NCBI RefSeq assembly: GCF_902859855.1
Contig: NZ_CADIKH010000009.1
Location: 124,001-188,000, forward strand
Origin: Paraburkholderia humisilvae
Lineage (GTDB): Bacteria; Pseudomonadota; Gammaproteobacteria; Burkholderiales; Burkholderiaceae
Direction of reading: 5' to 3'
Length of the DNA: 64,000 nucleotides
The position numbers were made by a program, and so were the translations under genes. Below are positions 52,001 to 59,073 of this stretch, in pieces (the first letter of the stretch is position 1; each line of letters opens with the position of its first letter). Under the pieces are notes generated by a model. The model was not told where the DNA came from. It made no database searches and worked only from the letters and a program-made list of their open reading frames with translations.

Positions 52001-52231
52001 ATTGTCCAGAACGCTGATCTTGACTGATTCGCCGGCCAGGACGCGATCCCGGGCAGCAATCCTCGTCATCAGCGGCTCCACGAGACGCCAGCAGAAGTGC
52101 GACAGCGGCAGCGTCGTAAAGAACTGACTCTGGTGAGCTTGTCGTGCTTCATGCAGGCCCGCGAGGGAGCCAGCCTTCGCCGTCGCTGCACCCTTCGACT
52201 GAATTTCCAGCAGATCGTGAGCCCAGCTCAT
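49070..52231 (-). CDS. Adenine-type DNA methyltransferase fused to SNF2-like helicase
   Basis: 1053 aa. The N-part has the SAM site VLDNSVGSGRL (74-84) and NPPF (140-143). The C-part has a helicase core: degenerate Walker A MALGKAR (543-549, Ala for the usual Thr/Ser), DEAH (639-642), LTGTP (666-670) and, near the end, GSIGEGTNIPQ and AIARALR as motifs V-VI. Large fusions like this occur in phage (DarB-like anti-restriction) and plasmid DNA-protection systems; which applies is unknown. The start overlaps the previous stop (ATGA). Confidence 0.8.
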   Translation of the reverse strand: MSWAHDLLEIQSKGAATAKAGSLAGLHEARQAHQSQFFTTLPLSHFCWRLVEPLMTRIAARDRVLAGESVKISVLDNSVGSGRLLHWATPDIHSLYGVDVDEGCIASLSQAAMNAGFTYEFIHTGMENVRPRHFDFCIANPPFSINLQSALLAPYECTAYGRFGPNTSARSDAYALYQALDAAKWVVAILPTTLADEVYMTACEKESHPFKRLVSLYDMPLDVFREENATVRVSVAVFDVALRNVAPVRQRIYKLEEPVATPDLTLATRRQPMLAHLSAEESEPAIIRPVTGDSTVRVCHDGRWIRFKFQCGLTEAMVQNAIYRDRIGAHRPHAEHRYPKGVEYVGQGALDLQIHLAQPDPMASFWALILDIGRAGGTPHVEAGLMGYLRRQIRVTARLKEPFRHTVLMPGVGRGKGSATAGTAKKDHLIDPARWGSPVIKAGTAVTFTEVEHGRYQFEHNGKSFNLPYEDILARFDLKQQPEAESEWKEVYSGLAIRFPGLAAAWRRRIQELGLDKWLNRGYQIDDLVELAIKRAGVVAWSMALGKARAALAIALLLGGKHALIVLKSALVDEMLIEIAKIKLDSAIWQVIESPEQLQSLRTVNIISVDRLKGPLSSAHPRITYAKKLRRRIGTIIPDEAHFLGNIDTEQSSAVWQVSARRRFPLTGTPAGNYPRDCHALLAFAGGDGTAAQPYGYRRCYLDPGLRHSMALAERGIDRVLNTFCDFVWVTREFEDELKGAKREVPRIANLAEYRQMLAPWIKRRVPKEPDVASCVTIPEPTHVQHLIEFDMSHLLHYLVVSEDFSSWYMAGLDEGKRNNLVTILARIKAVEIANNFPQHPKAAKVYAELTRKQRFCIDKLEELVQAGRRPLMFTGYPGSAELVARQLAKRDIDSVVIHGGKTIKRRNAEFESKYRQGDVPVALVTYGSIGEGTNIPQCSDVLLADKSWSARKESQAIARALRGDNEWDVQAHHVITEHSIDTYMQQVVSFKADSFNAGFDWGTPTTSDEEFLHLDVIFRRFCQELSKLMGVHSYDLRKYLEQETSNGQRIAA

Positions 52232-53052
52232 GCTGCCTCCGCGAGTTCGTTGAAGCCATACTCGCCGAGGAACAGATGGAGCTTCTCGGAAACCTTTGCG
52301 TCGAACACGAACTCGAACCGGGAATAGAACGTCGTGACCTTGACCTGGCCATCCTCCGGATTCCCGTAGGTGAAGCACTGCCGGGATTCGACTCTCGAAT
52401 CACCGTAACGGAATGCACGAAGCAGACCGTCGAGGCCAAGCTGCAGCGTCATCATCTCGGCCCACGAAGCGAATGACTTCAGCGCGAGGACCGTGGATCC
52501 AAGAGCCTCCTGGCTGCTGTACTGGAGGCGGTACGTCTTGTCCCATTTCGTGTTTGCCGCATACAGCGGCAGGTCGAGTACGATGCAGCCCTTACGCCGG
52601 GCAATACCCGCTTCCGGTTTGATCCGGAATTGGTCGATGATCGCCTTGGCGGCCTGTCGATAAGCCGTCTCAGCTCCCTGGTCGCCGCCGAATCGCGACT
52701 CCAGGCATTTCCAGACGGTAAGCGCATTGAACTTGCGGAAGGCGTTGCCTTCGCAACCGGCCGCCTCCGCAATTGCCCCTTCATCGACCCTGATCGGCGC
52801 CGCCGAACTCGGCGAGAACTCCCGCACGGCCGCATTGATCAGCTGCTTCATGAGCCCATGAGCCACGCGCTTGAGATGATCTTCCTGCTTGTAGTCCGGG
52901 TATTGGCTCAGGCTGACCATGTAACTTTCGCAGCCGTAGAGTTCCTGTTCAGCTTCACGCAAACGGGCGTTTTCTGCGGCGTACACCGTGATGGCGTTGC
53001 AGACGTCCTCCCATAGCTTCTGGGTTGCCGCAACGAGGTCACGCGTTTCCAT
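52228..53052 (-). CDS. Conserved hypothetical protein, paralogue of the next gene
   Basis: 274 aa. The C-terminus SRQCFTYGNPEDGQVKVTTF aligns with SRESFLMGNTEEGRIKLVTF of the 53990 gene, and the lengths are equal, so the two are tandem paralogues. Possibly DUF4942-like; uncertain. Coupled to the methyltransferase-helicase by ATGA. Confidence 0.65.
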   Translation of the reverse strand: METRDLVAATQKLWEDVCNAITVYAAENARLREAEQELYGCESYMVSLSQYPDYKQEDHLKRVAHGLMKQLINAAVREFSPSSAAPIRVDEGAIAEAAGCEGNAFRKFNALTVWKCLESRFGGDQGAETAYRQAAKAIIDQFRIKPEAGIARRKGCIVLDLPLYAANTKWDKTYRLQYSSQEALGSTVLALKSFASWAEMMTLQLGLDGLLRAFRYGDSRVESRQCFTYGNPEDGQVKVTTFYSRFEFVFDAKVSEKLHLFLGEYGFNELAEAA

Positions 53053-53125
53053 GTTTTCTCCATCAGTAGAGTGGAAAAACACATGGCCCCCAGAGGGGGC
53101 ATGTGTTCCCCCTGGGGTTGTGGTG
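53053..53125 (-). promoter_or_regulatory. Bistable leader inside the minus operon, strong example
   Basis: Read on the minus strand: A GGGGGAACACATG (53112-53100) pairs 13/13, three G-U, with B CATGTGTTTTTCC (53085-53073). B pairs 12 bp with one bulge with C TGGAGAAAACAT (53062-53051), which covers the ribosome site and the AT of the start codon. P1 is CCCCAG...CTGGGG. Confidence 0.75.
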
Positions 53126-53165
53126 CTAGGCACCTAGAATTGTCCGGCGGGAATACCCGCAGAAC

Positions 53166-53990
53166 TCAGGCTGACATCTCTGCCAGCGAAAAGAAAAACT
53201 CACTCAGAAAGAGGCTAAGCGGTTCGGCAACGGCAGGCTCGAACGTCCACTCAAACGATGTGTGGAACGTGACGAGCTTGATACGACCTTCTTCGGTGTT
53301 TCCCATCAGGAACGATTCGCGGGAAACGACATCAGCAGGATATGAAAACCGCGTCGCGATCGGCGCAAGCGCCTCGGCCAACACAGGTTTTCCGGCCCAT
53401 GTCGCGAAGCTGATCAGCGCCGGAATCAGGTCCCGCCTCAGGGTCTCGCTGTGATGCGATCCCAGCCGGACGCACGAGCTGTACTTCTCGACGTACGCGC
53501 TTTGCGTCAGGACAAGGCGCCCGTGCTTCATCGTCATCGGCTCGTCGCCCGATATCCGGAAGGCTCTGGCGATTGTCTTGGCGCGCTTTCGGTACGCCAG
53601 CACGTGGCCAATCCCGTTTCCGTAGCGCTCTTCCAGCTCGGCCCAAAGGCGTTCCGGAGAGAATGTTGTGGGATGACAGGGGTGACCGGCTTCGTAGCCA
53701 ATCTCCATTTCCTCGATGTCCACTGGCGTGGAAGCATTGGGAGAGAAAGTCGAAGTGGCGAACCGGAACAGGTCAGTGATCAGGGAAGTCGCGCGATCAT
53801 AGATTGCATCCTGGGCAAGTTCCGCAGCGACTTCATCCAGAGGCTCCGGCGACGTTTCCGGAGCGGAATCACTATTGGCCTGGTGATATGCCCGGCCAAG
53901 CTCGATCCGTTCGCGCGCATGTCTGAGAGCAAGTGCCTTGTAGGCTGCCCAGTACTGTTCCATACGGGCAATGAACTGCTGGGGATTCAT
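53166..53990 (-). CDS. Conserved hypothetical protein, paralogue of the 52228-53052 gene
   Basis: 274 aa from the ATG at 53990 (TTTGGAGACACCC upstream), exactly as long as its downstream paralogue. Helical N-half, mixed C-half. First gene of the operon with its own operator-promoter and leader. The sequences have diverged, so the duplication is not recent. Confidence 0.65.
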   Translation of the reverse strand: MNPQQFIARMEQYWAAYKALALRHARERIELGRAYHQANSDSAPETSPEPLDEVAAELAQDAIYDRATSLITDLFRFATSTFSPNASTPVDIEEMEIGYEAGHPCHPTTFSPERLWAELEERYGNGIGHVLAYRKRAKTIARAFRISGDEPMTMKHGRLVLTQSAYVEKYSSCVRLGSHHSETLRRDLIPALISFATWAGKPVLAEALAPIATRFSYPADVVSRESFLMGNTEEGRIKLVTFHTSFEWTFEPAVAEPLSLFLSEFFFSLAEMSA

Positions 53991-54055
53991 GGGTGTCTCC
54001 AAAGAAATCTGGAGGCATCCTTCGCGTCTGTGAGGGCGGAAGGATGCCCCCAGGG
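53991..54055 (-). promoter_or_regulatory. Bistable leader of gene 53990
   Basis: Minus strand: A GGGGGCATCCTTCCGC (54051-54036) pairs 15 bp, one bulge, with B GCGAAGGATGCCTCC (54025-54011). C TGGAGACACCC (54001-53991) pairs 9/11 with the 3' part of B. Confidence 0.6.
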
Positions 54056-54084
54056 ACGGCGAAAATGGCAGGTGAACTGCCGGG

Positions 54085-54161
54085 AAAATTACAGGCTAGG
54101 TACGGTCCAGCTACCGGATCAGAGATCGGATCCAAGTATAGCAGGGAATTCCTGACAGGAA
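54085..54161 (-). promoter_or_regulatory. Operator-promoter with 5' hairpin of the minus operon
   Basis: TTCC-TGACA-GGAA (54149-54161), then, going leftward, 8 bp and -10 TATACT (54140-54135). The transcript contains GATCTCTGATCCGGTAGC and a GCTGG/CTAGC hairpin. Same layout as 21523 but on the minus strand. Confidence 0.7.
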
Positions 54162-54314
54162 GCTCACCGCCGGAGGCTGAAGATATCTGCCAGTTTCAGC
54201 GCTGAAAGAGGCCAGTGATGGAACCTGTTTCCCGATAGTTCGCGAGTGCCGCCATCGGGATAATCCGTCGCATACTCAATGTGACCCATGCGGTGCGCAC
54301 GCGCCGCATTCGAT

Positions 54315-54974
54315 ATGGACATGGACTTCGACGACGAAATCACTCTGCCCGACCCGACGCGCTGGAAGGTATTTGGCCGCACGATCCCAACTGACCTTCC
54401 GTTGACGGTGTTCCTCGTGTTCGCTGTGGTGATGGTGTCGTGGATGACGTACATCGGCATGCATGCCGATGTCGATCTGCCGGGCGGCGACGCTGTGACA
54501 GCAGCTGCATCCGGCCCGAAGGCCGCACAACTGGCGCAGGCGATGGGCAAAATGCAACCCCAGTCGCAATCATCGTCAGGTGCGCCGAGGATCGGTATCA
54601 ACTCGTCGCTGCCGTCACAAACCAGCGCACAGCTACGGCATCAGTTCTACTTCGCGTACATCGCTGCCTGCCAGGCAAACGCCAATGCAGGTCGAACACT
54701 TTACGACAGCGACATGAATAGCCAACTGGCCAGCCAGAAGCTGAATACTGTCCTCAATATGGGAATATCGTATTCACGGATCAGCGACGCGGAGTTCAGC
54801 CTGACGCTGACCGGCAACATTGCGCCCGACGTTCTCTCGTCGGCTGAGTATGCGGAGATCTCGCAGTACGGGCAGCACGTCACGCCGAGCTCGTGCGCCG
54901 ACGTGATGAGTCAGCTTCGTGCAATGGCGGCACAACAGGGTGGCGCCGCGCCAGCGCCCGCACAACGATCGTAA
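54315..54974 (+). CDS. Single-pass membrane protein
   Basis: 219 aa from the ATG at 54315 (54288 and 54321 possible). A helix at about 28-48; before it an acidic cytoplasmic start; after it a Gln/Ala-rich linker and a folded part with two cysteines. Bitopic layout as in some secretion or pilus assembly proteins, without recognised family. It opens the run that ends with the prepilin peptidase. Confidence 0.5.
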   Translation: MDMDFDDEITLPDPTRWKVFGRTIPTDLPLTVFLVFAVVMVSWMTYIGMHADVDLPGGDAVTAAASGPKAAQLAQAMGKMQPQSQSSSGAPRIGINSSLPSQTSAQLRHQFYFAYIAACQANANAGRTLYDSDMNSQLASQKLNTVLNMGISYSRISDAEFSLTLTGNIAPDVLSSAEYAEISQYGQHVTPSSCADVMSQLRAMAAQQGGAAPAPAQRS

Positions 54975-54983
54975 GGGAACGTG

Positions 54984-55184
54984 ATGTCCGTGATCGAATC
55001 AATGAAGGAAGGGGACGTGCGGCGTGGCCGCGAATATGAGTGTACGGACGACGATTTCGTTGGCATCGTGAGGGTGACCGAGGTTGGTGGCGGCATGGTT
55101 TATTACTCGGGTGATGCCGACGGCTTCTCGGTGATGAGGGAGTTCGTGCGGGCTTATCGTCCTTATCCCAGTAGCAAGAACTGA
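54984..55184 (+). CDS. Small acidic protein
   Basis: 66 aa, ATG at 54984 with AAGGGAACGTG. Probably one small beta domain (VRRGREYECTDDDFVGIV). Unknown. The next gene begins one base after its stop. Confidence 0.6.
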   Translation: MSVIESMKEGDVRRGREYECTDDDFVGIVRVTEVGGGMVYYSGDADGFSVMREFVRAYRPYPSSKN

Positions 55185-55185
55185 C

Positions 55186-56043
55186 ATGCGATTCGGCAGG
55201 CTGTTGAACTGGGGCGCAACAACGTCGGGCGTGATCGAGCCGGAGATCTACGGTGTAGCTCGCGAGCGCTACGAGGATATCTGTCTTGAGCTTGGTATTC
55301 ACAACGCGCCGACTCTCCGACTCGCAAAGAAGGTCACATTTTTAAGCAAGATCGTCATCGGAGACTGGCGTCGGTCGAAGTCGATCCGCGCGGCAGCGCA
55401 CAAGGCCATCCCGACCGATCAATTCTTCTTGCACGAAATCGCGCATGCGCTTTGCCTGAAGTATGTGGGCTACCGCGGATACCACGGTATTCCGTTCCTC
55501 GTACTCCTCCAACTGCTGTACGAATTCCACTGGGAAGGCGAGGTGCCCAATGCTATCGCGCACGCGGTTCGCGAGGACTGGCCACGATATGTTTCCACCG
55601 AGGAGAAAGGCAGGACGATCTTTGTGGCATGGAAGGTGGTCGACGCGATCAAGTCCGGCCTCGAAGCGCAGGAGACCTTCCGCCCAAGCGCTGATACGCT
55701 CGCGCACGAGGTCCGCAAGGCTTTCCCCGATCAGGTATCGCGCCCACGCGGGAGGTTCGGGCCGGAAGTGTTGCGCGACATGGTTAAGACGCAGCGCGAT
55801 GGATTGTTTTCGCTCGCACTCTGGTCGCTCGGTGCGGCCGCGCTGTCGTTCGGGACGCTCAACCACTTTTTCCCAAGCGCCGCGACCCACTGGACGGCCG
55901 TGAGTTTTTGGCTTCTTCTGTTGGCTGTTCTTGCAACGATCGCGGCCACGGACGTGTCGAGGCGCATCGGCCGTCTCTGGCGTCGACTCGTCAACCGGTT
56001 CAGCCCGAAGGCGATCGACGCCATCGGGACGCCGGATATCTAA
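55186..56043 (+). CDS. HExxH membrane metalloprotease-like protein
   Basis: 285 aa. HEIAHALCLKYVGYRGYH (83-100) has the zinc motif HEIAH and a further His100. Two hydrophobic helices in the C-terminal third (about 207-260) anchor it. A peptidase is likely, substrate unknown. Second HExxH membrane protein of the window, unrelated to the M41-like one. Confidence 0.6.
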   Translation: MRFGRLLNWGATTSGVIEPEIYGVARERYEDICLELGIHNAPTLRLAKKVTFLSKIVIGDWRRSKSIRAAAHKAIPTDQFFLHEIAHALCLKYVGYRGYHGIPFLVLLQLLYEFHWEGEVPNAIAHAVREDWPRYVSTEEKGRTIFVAWKVVDAIKSGLEAQETFRPSADTLAHEVRKAFPDQVSRPRGRFGPEVLRDMVKTQRDGLFSLALWSLGAAALSFGTLNHFFPSAATHWTAVSFWLLLLAVLATIAATDVSRRIGRLWRRLVNRFSPKAIDAIGTPDI

Positions 56044-56063
56044 TCAACGATGCGGGGTAGCAA

Positions 56064-56738
56064 ATGTCCGTGCTGAACGACTACGGCGACAAACGAAATC
56101 CGACGATCAGCAATCACGGTGTGGATATTGCCGCGCAACGTGCTGACGATCTTGATCTGATGGCGCTCGAGCACCTGCGCTCGGTCAAGGGGCAGGCTCG
56201 CGCGCTGGACGTGGCGAGCGCATCAGGTGGCCAGGCTATTCGGATGGCTCTTGCTGGCGCCGACGTGCTTGCGCTCGATATTGACGACTACTCGGAAGCG
56301 TTTCGGGGCGCTGCAAGCGCGGTTGGCGTGGAGGCGCGATGCGGATTCGTACAGCAGGACATCACGGACTACGACATAGCCGGGAACCTCGGGCACTTCG
56401 ACGCGATCGTGTGTCAACGGATGATCCACTATCTCCCATACGGTGTCGCGATCGAAGTCGTACGGACGCTCAGGCGGGCGCTGAAGTCGGGTGGCCGGCT
56501 TTTCATTTCCGCGTCCGGGCTGCATAGTGAACTCGGTACCGACTACATGGGCGATCGACTGCCCATCGACCGGCGCTATGAGCTGCTGTCGAACGCCATG
56601 GTCGAGAAACACGCGATGATGGGGCTCATCTGTCTTTACAGTCAGGACGAACTGGCCGCACTACTCGAGGCGACAGGTTTGCATGTCGAGCGGGTATTCA
56701 CGTCTGCGTTTGGAAACGTCAAGGCAGTGGCAAGATGA
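56064..56738 (+). CDS. Class I SAM-dependent methyltransferase
   Basis: 224 aa. Motif I LDVASASGGQ (48-57), acidic end of strand 2 LALDID (69-74), then DAIVCQRMIHYLP and a LKSGGRLFIS strand. It looks like a small-molecule or protein methyltransferase (UbiE-like), not a DNA enzyme (no NPPY). The stop overlaps the start of the kinase-GGDEF gene. Confidence 0.75.
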   Translation: MSVLNDYGDKRNPTISNHGVDIAAQRADDLDLMALEHLRSVKGQARALDVASASGGQAIRMALAGADVLALDIDDYSEAFRGAASAVGVEARCGFVQQDITDYDIAGNLGHFDAIVCQRMIHYLPYGVAIEVVRTLRRALKSGGRLFISASGLHSELGTDYMGDRLPIDRRYELLSNAMVEKHAMMGLICLYSQDELAALLEATGLHVERVFTSAFGNVKAVAR

Positions 56739-58108
56739 AACACACGCTTGTTGCTGGATCGGCACATCTCGACATCCTGGCGCGTCCCAGGGAAAAGTCC
56801 GGCTATCGGGATCGAATCGGGTCGGTGGAACTGGCTGCTGGCGGCACGGCGTGCAATGTCGCGTTCAACCTACGCAAGTTGGGGCGCCCGGTCCGCTTGA
56901 TGACGGCATGGGGCACGTCACCCATCGATCGCATGATGGCCGGTCATATCGAGTCGCTGGGCATCGACCTGATGGTGGACGAAGTCGCCGGCATGGGTGT
57001 GGCTGCCTTCGCCGCTCAACTTACGCCGGAGGGAGATCTGGAATCGGCTGTGTCTGCGATGTGCGTGGACAAGCATACTTTTTCGCCGCTGCGCATCGCG
57101 CACGCAGTGGCTGGTACCGATCTCATCATTCTGGAAGCGAACCTCAATTCCGAGACGATGTATGCGATCGCAAAGGCGGGGCGCGAGGCCGGTTGCGAGG
57201 TTTTCGGGATGGCCGTGTCCGAAGACAAGGTTGAGCGACTGGTTCCGGTCCTCCCGCTGCTGACCGCGTTGTTCGCCAATGGGGCGGAGTGCGAAGCCCT
57301 GATGGAAAAGATGGGTGCAGCGGATCCCTCGGACATCACCGAAGCGACCGGTGTGACGCTGATCGTGACACGCGGAGAGCGGGGGGCGGTCGTGTACGGA
57401 CCCGACGGTTCGCGCGGAAAGATCCAGCCGCCGACACTTCAGGATATGAGAACGCTGCTCGGCGTCGGTGACGCATTCTCGGTGGGCATCATCGACGGGG
57501 TTGTTCGACATGGAAAGTCATATGCCGAGGCCGCGGAGCACGCGCACGAACTCGTCATGGAGATTGCGTGCAGGGATTCGTGCAATGCGCTATCCCTGCA
57601 CACGCTCAGCAACATGGTCGACGAGCTCGATGGCACGGCGCGTTACGACGCGCTCACCGGGCTCATGCAGCGAACTGCATTCGAGCGCGAGTACAAGCGA
57701 CTGGAGGAGCCAGGAGGGCATGCTCTGCTTCTGATCGATTGCGACCGTTTCAAGCGGGTCAATGATGAACACGGTCACGATGTGGGCGACAGCGTTCTCA
57801 AGGGTGTAGCCAGCATCATCGGCGGCAGCATCCGTAAGGGAGATATCCCGGGACGTTGGGGCGGTGATGAGTTCGTCGTCGTATTGCCACCCATCTCGGA
57901 CGCGCACGTCGTGGCGGAGCGGATCCGCGGCGCGGCCGCACGGGCGCAACTCTACGGCGTGACGCTTTCCGTTGGTGTTGCGATCGCGGAGCCCGGCGAA
58001 AAGCTCGAGTCCGTCTTCAAGCGCGCCGATGCCGCGATGTATCTCGCGAAGCGCAAAGGCCGCGACGCTGTCGTGTTCGAGTCCGAGGCTTCGAGAAGCG
58101 CCGCGTGA
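56735..58108 (+). CDS. PfkB-family kinase fused to a GGDEF diguanylate cyclase
   Basis: 457 aa. Residues 1-290 are a PfkB/ribokinase domain: AAGGTACNVAFNL (35-47) and GVGDAF (243-248, catalytic Asp246). Residues 300-457 are a GGDEF domain: DALTGL (305-310), GGDEF (376-380) and the inhibitory site RKGD (367-370) five residues before it. Both halves look active. The N-domain resembles nucleoside-kinase members of the family (pseudouridine kinase type). I know no described protein of this architecture. Confidence 0.8.
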   Translation: MKHTLVAGSAHLDILARPREKSGYRDRIGSVELAAGGTACNVAFNLRKLGRPVRLMTAWGTSPIDRMMAGHIESLGIDLMVDEVAGMGVAAFAAQLTPEGDLESAVSAMCVDKHTFSPLRIAHAVAGTDLIILEANLNSETMYAIAKAGREAGCEVFGMAVSEDKVERLVPVLPLLTALFANGAECEALMEKMGAADPSDITEATGVTLIVTRGERGAVVYGPDGSRGKIQPPTLQDMRTLLGVGDAFSVGIIDGVVRHGKSYAEAAEHAHELVMEIACRDSCNALSLHTLSNMVDELDGTARYDALTGLMQRTAFEREYKRLEEPGGHALLLIDCDRFKRVNDEHGHDVGDSVLKGVASIIGGSIRKGDIPGRWGGDEFVVVLPPISDAHVVAERIRGAAARAQLYGVTLSVGVAIAEPGEKLESVFKRADAAMYLAKRKGRDAVVFESEASRSAA

Positions 58109-58153
58109 TTCATTCTCTTCCGGAACATTCGGTACCGGCATCAGGGCATTGAA

Positions 58154-58891
58154 ATGGATGTATCGTCCATCATGGAAGCGACACTACTTGGCCTGCTGAC
58201 AGGCGGATGCAGCGTGATGCTCGCGGGGTGGTTGCCACGCTTTCTCGAAGCCCACTGGAGTCTGGATGAGGATCGGGTCGGCGCAGGTCTAGGCGAGTTC
58301 ATGAGCGCGCTCGCCCGCATGAGACCCGCTGGCAGTGAGGTAGCGTGGATAGCCGGCAGCGTTGCGTGTTTGCTACTGGCCGCGACAGGCTTCTACGCTG
58401 AACTGGCATGGGGCACGACGAGCCAGGCCGGTGCGTTCATTCTTTTCGCGGGCGCGTTGGCCTCGGCGGCTCTTATCGATCTGGAGCACGAGATTATCCC
58501 CGACATCCTGATCATTCCGTTGCTCTGGGCCGGGCTGCTGTTTAACACTTCAGGGATGTTCGTGCCGCTGTCGTCTGCCGTCTTCGGTGCCGTGGTCGGC
58601 TATAGCTCAATGTGGACACTGAATCTCCTCTTTCAAATCCTCGCAGGTCAATCGGGCATGTACGGAGGGGACTTCAAGATGTACGCGGCGATCGGTGCGT
58701 GGGCAGGATTGAGTGCCTTGTTGCCGACGTTGCTCATTGCTCTTGTTGTTTTTGCGTTCGTGGTCTGCGTGCGCGTGATGACAAAAAACAGAAAAAGGGA
58801 AACACCGTTCGGACCATATCTCGCTATTGGCGGCGTGATTTCACTAGGCCTCGGAGATAGCGCGAATTTCTTCATTCATCTATTGCGGTAG
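58154..58891 (+). CDS. Type IV prepilin peptidase
   Basis: 245 aa. Six to seven membrane helices. The two catalytic aspartates are in ALIDLEHEIIPD (Asp109) and GGDFKM (Asp173). The zinc-type cysteine domain of PilD is absent, as in shorter plasmid and ICE PilU/TraP-type enzymes. It would cleave prepilins, but no pilin gene is obvious here, except perhaps the PilV-tail-like 6379 protein. Confidence 0.85.
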   Translation: MDVSSIMEATLLGLLTGGCSVMLAGWLPRFLEAHWSLDEDRVGAGLGEFMSALARMRPAGSEVAWIAGSVACLLLAATGFYAELAWGTTSQAGAFILFAGALASAALIDLEHEIIPDILIIPLLWAGLLFNTSGMFVPLSSAVFGAVVGYSSMWTLNLLFQILAGQSGMYGGDFKMYAAIGAWAGLSALLPTLLIALVVFAFVVCVRVMTKNRKRETPFGPYLAIGGVISLGLGDSANFFIHLLR

Positions 58892-58921
58892 CGCTTTCCC
58901 ATCTTCTAGAATGACCAAAGT

Positions 58922-58990
58922 TTCTCGACAGGAAGCAGTATTGTCCACGTCGAAAATCGCAGCTAGGCGTAACTAGCCAAAAGACGGTCA
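58922..58990 (+). promoter_or_regulatory. Operator-like site and 5' hairpin before PRTRC
   Basis: TTCT-CGACA-GGAA (58922-58934) is a degenerate operator; a TATTGT follows. CGCAGCTAGGCGTAACTAGC gives the 5' hairpin (GCTAG...CTAGC). Confidence 0.5.
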
Positions 58991-59008
58991 TCCGTCATTT
59001 TTCTCAAA

Positions 59009-59073
59009 CCCGGGTGGGATTCATGATCCCACCCGGGGGCATGGATTCTGCCATCGTCTCATCAGGAGAATCC
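59009..59073 (+). promoter_or_regulatory. Bistable leader of PRTRC parB, strong example
   Basis: P1 is a perfect 12-bp hairpin (59009-59020 with 59026-59037). A GGGATTCATG (59016-59025) pairs 10/10, three G-U, with B CATGGATTCT (59040-59049). B pairs 10/10, all Watson-Crick, with C AGAATCCATG (59067-59076), which includes the start codon. Confidence 0.75.
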
